Positions 6,375-13,814 are shown, counted from the stretch's first letter. The stretch: 15,212 nucleotides of DNA from an uncultured Blautia sp. (GCA_900539525.1 UQCM01000068.1:1-15212), one strand, 5' to 3'. Made by a program: numbers and translations. The notes: generated by a model not told the origin, from the letters alone.

Positions 6375-6446
6375 AGTTAATGAGACTTTCTCCAATATAA
6401 CGATTCCCCTCTTAATATCGCTCTTAATATGCAATCAATATAGTAA

Positions 6447-6475
6447 TTGTTATAATCATTGTATTATGTTATAAT
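6447..6475 (+). promoter_or_regulatory. Promoter of the abi gene
   Basis: TTGTTA (6447-6452) and TATAAT (6470-6475) are separated by exactly 17 bases and lie 30 bases upstream of the abi start codon, giving a short untranslated leader with AGGAGG. Confidence 0.75.
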
Positions 6476-6504
6476 ACCTTTATAATCATTCTCAGGAGGA
6501 TTTC

Positions 6505-7485
6505 ATGAGTTATAAAACAACAGACGGATTGATGCGTCACCTTCGCGATAACGGAATAGCAATATCAGGTAGTGCACAAAAAAGACAATTAGTGAACACT
6601 GGATATTTTCATGGATATAAAGGCTATCGTTTTTTCAAAAATGCAAGCAATCAATTGCCCTTCACTACATATAATGAAGTATATGCAACAATTCAATATG
6701 ATTCTGCTTTAAAAAACTTGTTGTATGGAAAAATGATGTTCATTGAAACTGCAGTTAAAAATATTGCCCTAGAGGGAATTTTGATCAACGCTAATTCGGA
6801 AAGTATCCAAGACATGTATGATAAGGTAGTAAGCGGGTACAAAAATGCACCTTCTCATTATTCACCTGAGCAAAAGAAAAAATTACAGCAAAACAAATTG
6901 AATCTTCAAAATTCTATTCAGTCTAGTCTTGCTAATGCTTACAGAAAAAACAATCCTAAAATTACACATTTTTATAATAATGTTGGTTACTCAGATGTTC
7001 CGATATGGGCATTATTTGAAATAATGACTATGGGAGATTTTGGTTACCTCCTCTCATGTCTTACATACGATGTCCGTGATGATATTTCAAGGCGTATAGG
7101 ATTAAATCTTTCAAGCGATACTGATCGTCAACTTATTTTCAAATACATCTATACTTTGAAAGATCTTCGAAACGCCATTGCTCACAACTCAGTTGTTTTC
7201 GATACACGTTTCAGAAACATCGATCCAACGCCCGCAATGAAGCAATGCCTAATCTCAGAGATAGGATTACCATATGTGAATTTTAAAACAATTGGCGATT
7301 ACGTCATTCTTATGTGCTACTATTTAAAAATGCTTCATGTACCAAAAACCGAAATCAAAGCATTTATCCGTGATTTCGAAAAATTAACCTCAGACTATGG
7401 TGCATCCGTTAATCCATCAGTTGCACATACCGTTATCCATCCTGATTTATCTGCACGTATGAGTCTTTTAAAAATTTATATATAA
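6505..7485 (+). CDS. Abi_2-family HEPN protein (AbiD/AbiF-like abortive infection)
   Basis: The 326-aa protein shows the Abi_2 pattern. An N-terminal DGLMRHLRDNGIAI segment is followed by NTGYFHGYKGYRFF, a central FYNNVGYSDVPIWALFEIMT helix with MGDFGYLL, and a C-terminal LKDLRNAIAHN. The last holds the HEPN ribonuclease signature R222-N223-x3-H227. Family members act in phage abortive infection, cleaving RNA when triggered, and some are toxins held in check by an adjacent small RNA (from memory of recent work on AbiF). The start is ATG 6505 with AGGAGG five bases upstream, under its own promoter. Length is normal for the family and all key residues are intact. An independent promoter and short hairpin RNA begin 3 bases after its stop. 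Base composition is more AT-rich than the neighbours, consistent with transfer. Confidence 0.88.
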   Translation: MSYKTTDGLMRHLRDNGIAISGSAQKRQLVNTGYFHGYKGYRFFKNASNQLPFTTYNEVYATIQYDSALKNLLYGKMMFIETAVKNIALEGILINANSESIQDMYDKVVSGYKNAPSHYSPEQKKKLQQNKLNLQNSIQSSLANAYRKNNPKITHFYNNVGYSDVPIWALFEIMTMGDFGYLLSCLTYDVRDDISRRIGLNLSSDTDRQLIFKYIYTLKDLRNAIAHNSVVFDTRFRNIDPTPAMKQCLISEIGLPYVNFKTIGDYVILMCYYLKMLHVPKTEIKAFIRDFEKLTSDYGASVNPSVAHTVIHPDLSARMSLLKIYI

Positions 7486-7488
7486 TTG

Positions 7489-7517
7489 TTGCATATTTTG
7501 TTGAGCAGATGTATAAT
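7489..7517 (+). promoter_or_regulatory. Promoter for small RNA downstream of abi
   Basis: TTGCAT (7489-7494) and a perfect TATAAT (7512-7517) are 17 bases apart, starting 3 bases after the abi stop codon. No ORF lies downstream before a terminator, so the product should be a short RNA starting near 7524. Confidence 0.7.
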
Positions 7518-7523
7518 ATAGTT

Positions 7524-7587
7524 ACTAATCGGGGTATGTGTTTGCGGACACATACTTGAGGGAGTCGGAGCAATCCGGCTTTCTTTT
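7524..7587 (+). ncRNA. Predicted ~64-nt small RNA linked to abi
   Basis: From the predicted start near 7524 the transcript has an 8-bp perfect hairpin, GTATGTGT (7534-7541) with ACACATAC (7548-7555) around TTGCGG. A linker TTGAGGG follows, then a terminator hairpin. There is no usable ORF. Promoter, compact structured RNA and terminator placed immediately behind a HEPN Abi protein fit an RNA antitoxin or guide-like partner; this function is inference. An alternative is a simple secondary promoter with readthrough from abi. Confidence 0.6.
7563..7587 (+). terminator. Terminator of the small RNA and abi
   Basis: AGTCGGA (7563-7569) pairs with TCCGGCT (7574-7580), one G-U, closed by a GCAA tetraloop and followed by TTCTTTT (7581-7587). 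It would end both the small RNA and the abi transcript. Confidence 0.75.
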
Positions 7588-7629
7588 CGCTCTAGTAGAT
7601 ATGGGGATTACTCCCCATATCCCTACACA

Positions 7630-7663
7630 AAACCGTACGTGCGCTACTAACGCATACGGCTTT
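7630..7663 (-). ncRNA. Group II intron domain V
   Basis: The minus strand reads AGCCGTATGCG-TTAG-TAGCGCACGTACGGTT, the typical 34-nt domain V hairpin with its AGC catalytic triad and GTACGG returning strand, directly followed by a domain VI stem. Confidence 0.8.
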
Positions 7664-7683
7664 TCACTTTATATTTTCATACA

Positions 7684-8521
7684 TTACCTGTAAAACAAAC
7701 TCACCTTGATACTCGGCTTAAGCAACGGAAATGTACGAAGCAGTCCGTTAAAGAAAGAATCAAGTGTATAGCTCTTTTTCTGACTTCTTCGATTCAGCCA
7801 TATGAACAACAACCACTTTGTTCTATGGAGAAAGTTTTCTACTTCTTTTATATTATCGGTTACCCCATAGTACTGATAATGACCTCTCAGTTTCGCATTA
7901 ACTGTTTTAAACAATAGTTCTAAGGGCAGTGTTCTATTTGCTTTTATCCATTCTTTCATTGCTTTGATTTTACTACGTAACTTCTTCTTACTGGTCTTTA
8001 CCTTACAACGGAAAAACTTCCTCATCAAAAAATCCTCTGATATCTGCTTCCACTACATAACTCGTCTTTCGATTCTGCACCCTTTCTATGATTTCCCTCA
8101 CTGCCTGATGACAGTTCCTGTTTGGTCGGAATCCAAAGCTCTCATTGTAAAACTTTGGCTCATAAATCTGTTCCAGTATCTGTGCAATCGCATTTTCCAC
8201 CAGTTTATCCTCATAGCATGAAATACCCAGTGGTCTCATTTTGTCTTTTGTTTCTTTCGGAATATAGACACGTCTTGTTGGATTTGGTCGGTAGCTTCCG
8301 CTTTTCATCCGTTTCACAAGATTCGCAAGATTTTCTTCCAGATTCTGTTCATAATCTTCTTTTGTCACCCTATCAATTCCATATGCTTTTCGGTTATCCA
8401 TAGTTTTATGAATTGCCCTTAGCGTATCCTCATTGATGTACGACGCAAGATTCTGAACTTTCCTGTCAGTTCTGTTTGCTTTTGCGATATTGTACTGTAT
8501 TCCAAGTAACTCATTCACCAT
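7684..8521 (-). pseudogene. ltrA: Group II intron reverse transcriptase/maturase, catalytic core deleted
   Basis: From ATG 8521 the ORF carries the RT0-RT3 part (GIDRVTKEDYEQNL, RPLGISCYEDKLVENAIAQI, FGFRPNRNCHQAV, EADIRGFFD) and then changes frame. The continuation in another frame (from about 8028) carries the thumb/maturase X domain (KTSKKKLRSKIKAM, NAKLRGHYQYYGVTDN). The intervening RT4-RT7 segments, including the YADD active site, are absent, a loss of roughly 150-200 codons, and the junction near 8020 is out of frame. The protein therefore cannot be an active reverse transcriptase. The reading frame extends a little upstream of 8521 without a start codon; typical family length is 400-600 aa. 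No endonuclease domain remains visible. Confidence 0.85.
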
Positions 8522-9077
8522 GTTCGTCAGCTCTCTTTCGTCTGCATAGTTCCTAATTACCTGAAGTTATAAAGTGCACAGCCCTTTTCTCCATCTGCTT
8601 CCACAGACTTCTTCGATAATATGACTGTGTCGGACTTCCTATCATTCATTTGAATTCCTAACGCATTCCTTTGTTTTGGTTTCCATACCTCTTGCAAGGA
8701 AATGACAGGATCTCAGCTGTTCCGATAACATACTTCTCATCAACCTCGCCAAGCTCTCCGACTGGGGGACGCCACTATCAACTCACCATATCGTTTATAG
8801 TAGTGTTGTCTGCTGTGTATAAAAGCACATCGACCATTTCCGACTTCAATAAATTATTTCCCAGCTCAATCACTTCACTTTCGTTTCGGCTCTGTTGCTC
8901 CCTGTCCTACGCTTAAACCTGATGTTACCACTTCGGTTCCAAGGACTCGGTACAGGCGGTTGGTTAGACCTTACCTGATAGGATTTTCCTACTGTATGAT
9001 TATCAGCTTACCAAAGCTTACAGAATTTCTTCTGCTCGCTAGGGGAAATCAGCTTTGCTGATTTCGCAGCTCGCACT

Positions 9078-9614
9078 TTATTTAAGTTTCTTCAAATACT
9101 GTACCGGTACTGACTTCGTGAGCCATACTCCATTTACAGATTGAAATAATTCATAACCGTCATGGTACATCTGACTCGCAAGTACTTCATACACCACAGG
9201 TCTCCCATGTCTTAAGCCGACAATAGTTGCAGTTGCTTCATCACCAGATAAATGGACATAGAGACGGCTCTTTGGAATAAGTCCTTGTTCATCAATCGAG
9301 GCCACATATTTTTCTCCCGTTCCGTGATATAAGATTACCGGCGGCTGCTTCTTTGGAAGTTCTACATCCACGTCAATGGAATGACCTTGATTTGCTCTGA
9401 TCAAAGTTTTGTCTTCATTAAAAGAATATCTCTGCTTGCTATCTGTTGCCACAATCTTCTCAAGCATTGCCATATCAATGTACTGTGTCTTTGAGATACC
9501 GGCCAAAAGTTCTTCAACACTTGCCCATCCATGTTCATCTAACGAGATTCCGATAGTATCTGGCCTGTGTCGGAGAATCAAACTGATAAATCTGCTTGTT
9601 TTATTTAAATCCAT
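9078..9614 (-). CDS. kptA: RNA 2'-phosphotransferase, Tpt1/KptA family
   Basis: KptA transfers an RNA 2'-phosphate to NAD+, giving ADP-ribose 1''-2''-cyclic phosphate; in eukaryotes this completes tRNA splicing, while its bacterial role is unclear. The 178-aa protein shows the family motifs in order: SRFISLILRHRP (R15-H16), IRANQGHS (R73), LYHGTG (96-101), YVHLS (119-123) and GRPVVYEV (R138). These include the Arg-His-Arg-Arg catalytic set known for Tpt1. Length is typical. The start is ATG 9614, with a weak GAGAG upstream. It is the last gene of a leftward cluster (76 bases after the DUF2200 gene), and a group II intron begins one base beyond its stop. An RNA-handling HEPN gene lies just across that intron on the other strand. 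Confidence 0.93.
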   Translation of the reverse strand: MDLNKTSRFISLILRHRPDTIGISLDEHGWASVEELLAGISKTQYIDMAMLEKIVATDSKQRYSFNEDKTLIRANQGHSIDVDVELPKKQPPVILYHGTGEKYVASIDEQGLIPKSRLYVHLSGDEATATIVGLRHGRPVVYEVLASQMYHDGYELFQSVNGVWLTKSVPVQYLKKLK

Positions 9615-9690
9615 TTACATCACTCTCTTCCGTACCATTAATGAAGTTCTTTCAGTTCCTCCATTGTATATCCCATCGGATTAACGCTTT

Positions 9691-10041
9691 CTATTCCCTC
9701 AATATTTTATCCATTGCCTTGCCTCTGGCAAGTTCATCCACCAGCTTATCGAGATACCGAATATCACGCATCAGCGGATTTTCAATATTTTCGACTCGAA
9801 CACCACATACAACGCCTGTAATCTTCTCCCGGTTCGGATTCATTGCCGGAGCCTGTCGGAAGAAATCGCCATAGGAAATCTCACTATCCATAAGGTCATC
9901 AATCTGCTGCGCGGTGTACCCGGTAAGCCAGAAAGTGACTTCTTCAACATCTTCCCTGGTGCGTCCTTTACGCTCGGCCTTTGCTATCAGAAGGCCATAT
10001 ACTTTGGAAAAGGACATGGCAAATACCTTTTCATTCTCCAT
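9691..10041 (-). CDS. DUF2200 family protein
   Basis: The 116-aa sequence (EKVFAMSFSKVYGLLIAKAE, VTFWLTGY, DFFRQAPAMNPNREKITG, IRYLDKLVDELARGKAMDKI) matches the DUF2200 family, small cytosolic proteins of unknown function. Length is normal. The start is ATG 10041 with GGAGACAAAG upstream, 15 bases after the preceding gene, so it is probably co-transcribed with the two upstream genes. The frame just beyond its stop is briefly open in another register (GIESVNPMGYTMEELKELH), which may be a remnant of a longer or fused neighbour. Confidence 0.85.
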   Translation of the reverse strand: MENEKVFAMSFSKVYGLLIAKAERKGRTREDVEEVTFWLTGYTAQQIDDLMDSEISYGDFFRQAPAMNPNREKITGVVCGVRVENIENPLMRDIRYLDKLVDELARGKAMDKILRE

Positions 10042-10056
10042 GATTCTTTGTCTCCA

Positions 10057-10329
10057 TTACTTGTGTTTTTTGTTTTTCTTCGGTCGGTTATCCATGTACT
10101 CATGAGCCAGGATATCCTTCAGAACCAGCATGGCATCCTGTTCTGAATAATTGTAATCTTCCTGCAGTTTTGTGAACATGCGACGGATCTTGGCAGCATA
10201 CTTCGGGATATCCACTTCCTTCTGATAAGTGGCAAGCACAGGATACTTTGTACTCCAGGCTTTGGTCCAGTCCACCTTTTCCTGTTCTTCTTCGGTTGTA
10301 TTTCTAATGATCTCTTCTATCTGCTTCAT
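10057..10329 (-). CDS. Conserved-looking protein of unknown function (90 aa)
   Basis: I do not recognise this protein. It is a charged, all-helical-looking 90-aa sequence starting MKQIEEIIRNTTEEEQEKVD. It contains WTKAWSTKYPVLATYQ, an AAKIRRMFTKLQEDYNYSEQ helix and a lysine-rich end (RPKKNKKHK) that could bind nucleic acid. The frame is open from 10371, but that part overlaps the previous gene. ATG 10329 is preceded by GAGGA overlapping the upstream stop (TGAGGATG) at good spacing, suggesting translational coupling. It sits 11 bases after the DUF1905/DUF1801 gene and 15 bases before the DUF2200 gene, so all three are likely one transcript. Confidence 0.7.
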   Translation of the reverse strand: MKQIEEIIRNTTEEEQEKVDWTKAWSTKYPVLATYQKEVDIPKYAAKIRRMFTKLQEDYNYSEQDAMLVLKDILAHEYMDNRPKKNKKHK

Positions 10330-10340
10330 GATATTCATCC

Positions 10341-11021
10341 TCATGCATGGTTTCCGGTTTCGTAGCACCACAAGGCAATTCTTTTTATCAACTCTGCATC
10401 GACCTTGCCGTAGGGAATACGAATTGTTCCTTTATCCGTCTTATACCCTTTCAATACTTCAGCAAATTCTTCGACAGCTGCAGGGCCCGGATACAAGCCG
10501 ATGTGTTTCTTCGAAGCAGCAAAATGAACAATGTTATGACCTTTCCAGAAGGTCGGCATACTCCATGAAATGCGTTCTTCCGCTTCCGGTAATGCACTGC
10601 GAAGAATCTGACGGATATAGCGCAGATCTTCCTGTTTATCCTCATCCTGGCTCAGGATATATTCATCAATTGTCTTTGGCTTTTCACCGCAGTAATGACT
10701 TTGGTCTTTTTTCTTAAACTCTCTGCCACATTTGGGACATTGCCACATTGGGCTTTTCTCACTGTCTCTTTCATGAAGAACCACTTCAACCATATCACCA
10801 AAGCTCTTGCCAATCTGCTTGCGTATCTGTTTTGTAACGCCGATAATGTAACACGGAGTTCCCATTTTTACCACTTGCCCACGATACGGAATACCATCAA
10901 ATGTAGCATTTACCAACAAACGCCCTTTTCCAAAAAGCTCTTTGATATCGTAAGGAACCTCTACATAGGCAGCATCCATATTCTCATTTTGAAGAATTCT
11001 TGCACAAAATTTTAATTCCAT
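10341..11021 (-). CDS. DUF1905 - zinc finger - DUF1801 fusion protein
   Basis: The 226-aa protein joins three parts. Residues 1-88 resemble DUF1905 (FCARILQNENMDAAYVEVPY, ATFDGIPYRG, IRKQIGKSFGDMVEVVL), a swapped-hairpin AbrB-like fold. Residues 93-111 hold a putative zinc site, C95-x2-C98 ... H109-x-C111. Residues 115-226 match DUF1801/YdhG-like proteins (YILSQDEDKQEDLRYIRQIL, ISWSMPTFWKG, KKHIGLYPGP, IRIPYGK). No biochemical role is established for these families. It starts at ATG 11021, with AAAGG upstream, and heads a leftward operon with the 90-aa gene, the DUF2200 gene and probably kptA. Confidence 0.85.
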   Translation of the reverse strand: MELKFCARILQNENMDAAYVEVPYDIKELFGKGRLLVNATFDGIPYRGQVVKMGTPCYIIGVTKQIRKQIGKSFGDMVEVVLHERDSEKSPMWQCPKCGREFKKKDQSHYCGEKPKTIDEYILSQDEDKQEDLRYIRQILRSALPEAEERISWSMPTFWKGHNIVHFAASKKHIGLYPGPAAVEEFAEVLKGYKTDKGTIRIPYGKVDAELIKRIALWCYETGNHA

Positions 11022-11078
11022 ATTATTTGCCTTTCATTCTGTGAATATCATCCTCCGCAAATTTCGATCTCTCGAGTT

Positions 11079-11150
11079 CTAAAAACTAGAATTTACCAGT
11101 CCTCCAAATTCCGGTTTAACATTCTCAACAAATACCATCACTGATTTCAT
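11079..11150 (-). CDS. Very short ORF after rhuM
   Basis: ATG 11150 lies three bases after the rhuM stop and opens 23 codons (MKSVMVFVENVKPEFGGLV...). The opening looks protein-like, but the ORF ends abruptly and has no clear ribosome-binding site. It may be the truncated start of a lost gene, or chance. Confidence 0.2.
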   Translation of the reverse strand: MKSVMVFVENVKPEFGGLVNSSF

Positions 11151-11153
11151 ACT

Positions 11154-12194
11154 CTACTTCTTCGCATTCTCTTCCAATTCCAACATATACTTATCAAAGT
11201 CAGACATAAACAATCTATCTTGAACGACACGATACTTTTCAAATTCGGTCTCAGCTTTTGCCTTGGCAATTTCTGCTGTAATCTTTCCTGCGTCTTGAAG
11301 AACCTCTCTATCGTCTGCCATCAGAAATAAATCCAGGCGCTTTGCCCAATCTTCCATTGTCATTGGAATGTGACGCTCTGCACGGTCCTCGGCAAGATCT
11401 AAATAAGCCGAAACAATACGCTCTAATGAACGCATTTCCTTCTCTGAAAGATAATTCTTCGCAACGCTCACATCACTTTTTACAATCTTACCTTCCGGTG
11501 CTGCTGCCCAGGTGGTCAGTCCCATATGTGGCTTATCTGCATCTGCTCGCTCATAAATTAACTCTGCTGCCGTATGACCATGAACTGCATAGTGCATCTT
11601 ATTCTGCACCTTTGCAAAGAACTGCTTTGTTGTTTTGGCTGTGCGGTCATAATCGAGAGCTGTAGCATAGATGTCCGTTATCTTCTGATAAAACCTGCGT
11701 TCAGACAAACGAATCTCACGAATCTGCTCAAGCAAGCGATCAAAATATTCTGTTGTAAGCACAGAACCACCATTTTTCAGTCGTTCATCATCCATTACCC
11801 AGCCTTTGATGGTGTAATCCTTAACGATGCTATTGGCCCATTTACGAAATTGCACTGCTCGCTCATTATTTACCTTGAATCCAACAGCAATAATCATTTG
11901 AAGATTATAATGCTTTGTATTGCGAGTCACCTGACGTGAACCTTCAGTTTGAACTATTCGGAAATCCCGAATAGTTGCAGTCTCTTCTAATTCACTATCT
12001 GCATAAATCTTTTTAATATGTTCATTTATTGTCGGTAAACCAACATCATATAATGTAGCCATCATCTTTTGCGTCAACCATATATTCTCATCCTCATATC
12101 GCATCTCAATGCTGTCCTGCTGATCGCCTGCAGCAGCAACATAGGTCAGATATTCTGCTGCACTGGAACGGCTGCTTATTTCATTTTTTTTCAT
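11154..12194 (-). CDS. rhuM: RhuM family protein
   Basis: The 346-aa protein matches the Virulence_RhuM family throughout. Visible landmarks are ENIWLTQKMMATLYDV (36-51), TINEHIKKIY (55-64), HYNLQMIIAVGFKV (95-108), RAVQFRKWAN (112-121) and GWVMDDERLKNGG (131-143). RhuM, named after a Salmonella pathogenicity-island gene, is widespread on genomic islands and near restriction or phage genes. Its N-terminal part resembles phage DNA-binding antirepressor-like folds, and its molecular function is not settled. Length is typical and the gene is intact. The start is ATG 12194, with GGGGAGG nine bases upstream. It has no operon partner at close spacing upstream. Confidence 0.92.
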   Translation of the reverse strand: MKKNEISSRSSAAEYLTYVAAAGDQQDSIEMRYEDENIWLTQKMMATLYDVGLPTINEHIKKIYADSELEETATIRDFRIVQTEGSRQVTRNTKHYNLQMIIAVGFKVNNERAVQFRKWANSIVKDYTIKGWVMDDERLKNGGSVLTTEYFDRLLEQIREIRLSERRFYQKITDIYATALDYDRTAKTTKQFFAKVQNKMHYAVHGHTAAELIYERADADKPHMGLTTWAAAPEGKIVKSDVSVAKNYLSEKEMRSLERIVSAYLDLAEDRAERHIPMTMEDWAKRLDLFLMADDREVLQDAGKITAEIAKAKAETEFEKYRVVQDRLFMSDFDKYMLELEENAKK

Positions 12195-12341
12195 TAAATC
12201 ATTCCTCCCCTACCTCGACAAACTTCCGATTTCTCAAACACTCTAAATATTTAATCTACTGTTTTGCCTTTCTATGATTTCCTCAATTGCTGTAATCAAA
12301 ATTTGCCCTACCGACAAATCCCAATCTTCTTATCGTTCTAA

Positions 12342-12776
12342 TCACTGCAATCCAGCCACGAAGGAGACCGCTGCTTTCAGATCTTTTTCATCCGGATGCC
12401 CTTTTGCAATACCACCCACCAATTTAAACGGTCCAAAAGTGTCATATCCTTTACAGCCAAATTTTCCAATAATGTCCGTTTTCTTTTCTTCCAAAATAAC
12501 TTCCAGTGATTTATATGCTGCGCTCCCACCATAAGTACAGATCATAAATACCTTTTTATTTTCCGGCAGATTTTCAGAAGCAAACTTTAAGATTGTCTGA
12601 TGAAATTTTGAAAAATAGATACCGGATGCAAAACCAATCCGGTCATAATCCGACAGATCTGCCTTTGGCTGCTGCACGGCGTCAATCAGATCAACCTTAC
12701 ATTCCTCTGCTATTTTCTCCACCAGTTTCTTTGTATTTCCATGATGTACAGATGCATAAACAATTACTGTCTTCAT
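12342..12776 (-). CDS. Flavodoxin-like protein
   Basis: This 144-aa protein begins MKTVIVYASVHHGNTKKLVE, where SVHHGNTKKL (9-18) is the FMN phosphate-binding loop of flavodoxins after the first beta strand. YDRIGFASGIYF and MICTYGGSAAYKSL form later FMN-contacting segments. It is likely a small cytosolic FMN electron carrier or flavodoxin-type oxidoreductase. I chose ATG 12776 because GGGAGG sits five bases upstream; an in-frame extension to 12836 overlaps the previous gene and looks non-native. It is 13 bases after the acetyltransferase gene, whose end overlaps this ribosome-binding site, so the two are co-transcribed. Confidence 0.88.
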   Translation of the reverse strand: MKTVIVYASVHHGNTKKLVEKIAEECKVDLIDAVQQPKADLSDYDRIGFASGIYFSKFHQTILKFASENLPENKKVFMICTYGGSAAYKSLEVILEEKKTDIIGKFGCKGYDTFGPFKLVGGIAKGHPDEKDLKAAVSFVAGLQ

Positions 12777-12789
12777 TTTTACCTCCCGC

Positions 12790-13212
12790 CTAACGATGCC
12801 ATTCCATCGTATATTCTTCTTCTGATGTATTTTCATCTGTTTCCTGATTTACAATTTTGAATCCATGATGCTGATAAAACACTACCGCTCTCCTATTTTT
12901 CTTATACACATTCAGTTTCAAATGATCCTTAAGCTTCATAACGGTGCGAAGCAGTTCTGTTCCGATCCCTTTTGATTGTTCCGTTGCCTTTACAAAGATC
13001 CCGGCTATATAAGTATCTGTCAAACCGATAAATCCCAGAATCTCCTCATTTTCTTCTGCCACAAATACTTCTGCTTTAGGAATCAGTTTTCTGACCATAT
13101 CATAATTCTTTTTCCAATAATCTGCTTCTATAAAAGAATGACTCTCTATATTTGCATGAAGCCATAAGTCCATTATCTCATCCAGATCTCTTGTTTCAAA
13201 TCTTCGAATCAT
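12790..13212 (-). CDS. GNAT family N-acetyltransferase
   Basis: The 140-aa protein has the GNAT fold signature. The acetyl-CoA loop is Q79-S-K-G-I-G84 (ATEQSKGIGTELLRTVM), preceded by the strand EEILGFIGL and followed by LNVYKKNRRAVVFYQHHGFK, the typical motif B/tyrosine region. It transfers an acetyl group from acetyl-CoA to an unknown substrate; the opening MIRRFETRDLDEIMDLW resembles the YjaB/YiaC type. The start is ATG 13212 with only a weak ribosome-binding site. It is followed at 13 bases by the flavodoxin gene. Confidence 0.9.
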   Translation of the reverse strand: MIRRFETRDLDEIMDLWLHANIESHSFIEADYWKKNYDMVRKLIPKAEVFVAEENEEILGFIGLTDTYIAGIFVKATEQSKGIGTELLRTVMKLKDHLKLNVYKKNRRAVVFYQHHGFKIVNQETDENTSEEEYTMEWHR

Positions 13213-13242
13213 TTTCTTGTACCATAATTACTCAACTTTTCT

Positions 13243-13515
13243 TTACAGCCCATTTCTGTAAATTTCATTAATCACAGCCTGGGCATGTTCCATTTCTTTT
13301 TTCTGGATGATCGCGTCCCTGTCACTTAAGATTGCAAGCATCTCATCTACCAGATCCTCGATTCGGGGGTCACTCACCCGATACAAATATCCAAGCATAC
13401 GGGTAGCAGTATAATCTGTGTTCATATTTTTATAGGCAATTTCTGCACAGAACTCTTTGGGATATCCTCTGTCCAGCAAAACTTTGTATAATTCATCGGT
13501 TCGTTCCGATGCCAT
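13243..13515 (-). CDS. Protein of unknown function (90 aa)
   Basis: I do not recognise the family. The 90-aa sequence is helical, beginning MASERTDELYKVLLDRGYPK. It contains EIAYKNMNTDYTATRMLGYL and a coiled-coil-like end (MLAILSDRDAIIQKKEMEHA). ATG 13515 is preceded by GGGAG at normal spacing, and the gene lies 29 bases after the truncated deformylase ORF and 30 bases before the acetyltransferase, so it may be co-transcribed with both. No membrane segment or catalytic motif is seen. Confidence 0.75.
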   Translation of the reverse strand: MASERTDELYKVLLDRGYPKEFCAEIAYKNMNTDYTATRMLGYLYRVSDPRIEDLVDEMLAILSDRDAIIQKKEMEHAQAVINEIYRNGL

Positions 13516-13544
13516 AATCGATCACTCCCGTAATTTCAAAAAAC

Positions 13545-13814
13545 TTAAATTAAAATTCCCTCCAGATGATCCAGCTCATGCTGACAGATCTGTGCCGGCC
13601 ATCCACTCAGTTTCTGTCGTTGCTTTTTCCAATTCATATCATAATATTCCACTTCAATGTTTTCATGTCGTGTTGTTTTCCGCACACCGGTAAGAGACAG
13701 ACATCCTTCTTCTGTTTCATATGGGGTATCCTTGCTCAGCAAAACCGGATTAAACATCACAACATCTACGAATCCCATATTTACAATAATTACTCTCTTT
13801 TTCACACCGATCAC
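13545..13814 (-). pseudogene. def: Peptide deformylase, N-terminally truncated
   Basis: The ORF keeps the second and third metal-site motifs of peptide deformylase, EGCLS (36-40) and QHELDH (H79-E-L-D-H83), where the Cys and two His bind the metal. The first ~45 residues, including the GxAAxQ-like motif, are missing. The sequence becomes deformylase-like exactly at IGVKKRVIIV, the segment that normally follows GMAAN in this subfamily. Upstream is a GC-rich non-deformylase sequence with an in-frame stop six bases before GTG 13814. The protein is unlikely to work. A functional copy elsewhere in the genome would be required, since deformylation is usually essential. Confidence 0.8.

Larger units (their letters stand above)
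7605..9076 (-). mobile_element. Group II intron with defective ORF
   Basis: The element reads leftward. It begins with the canonical GTGCG at 9076-9072, carries a ~550-base domain I-IV region (including the conserved stretch around 8890-8915), an RT/maturase ORF remnant, domain V near 7630-7663 and a GATATGGGGA/TCCCCATATC domain VI stem (7606-7629). The 3' end is placed near 7605 by the usual AY ending; the exact base is uncertain by a few positions. The 5' end lies one base after the kptA stop codon. RNA domains look complete, so splicing could still be possible with a maturase supplied from elsewhere, but self-propagation is not. Confidence 0.8.

Noticed and set aside
6083..6400. 105-aa + strand ORF in the leader/abi spacer
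   Set aside because: It reads through strong hairpins, has no RBS and lacks protein-like composition.
8671..8916. 81-aa + strand ORF within the group II intron RNA region
   Set aside because: It lies on the opposite strand over conserved intron RNA structure and has no RBS.
9638..9706. Short open frame GIESVNPMGYTMEELKELH between the DUF2200 gene and kptA
   Set aside because: It is protein-like but only about 20 codons with no start; at most a remnant.
12243..12329. Short open frame SVGQILITAIEEIIERQ between the flavodoxin gene and rhuM
   Set aside because: No start codon or RBS and a stop just upstream; a possible gene remnant that cannot be identified.
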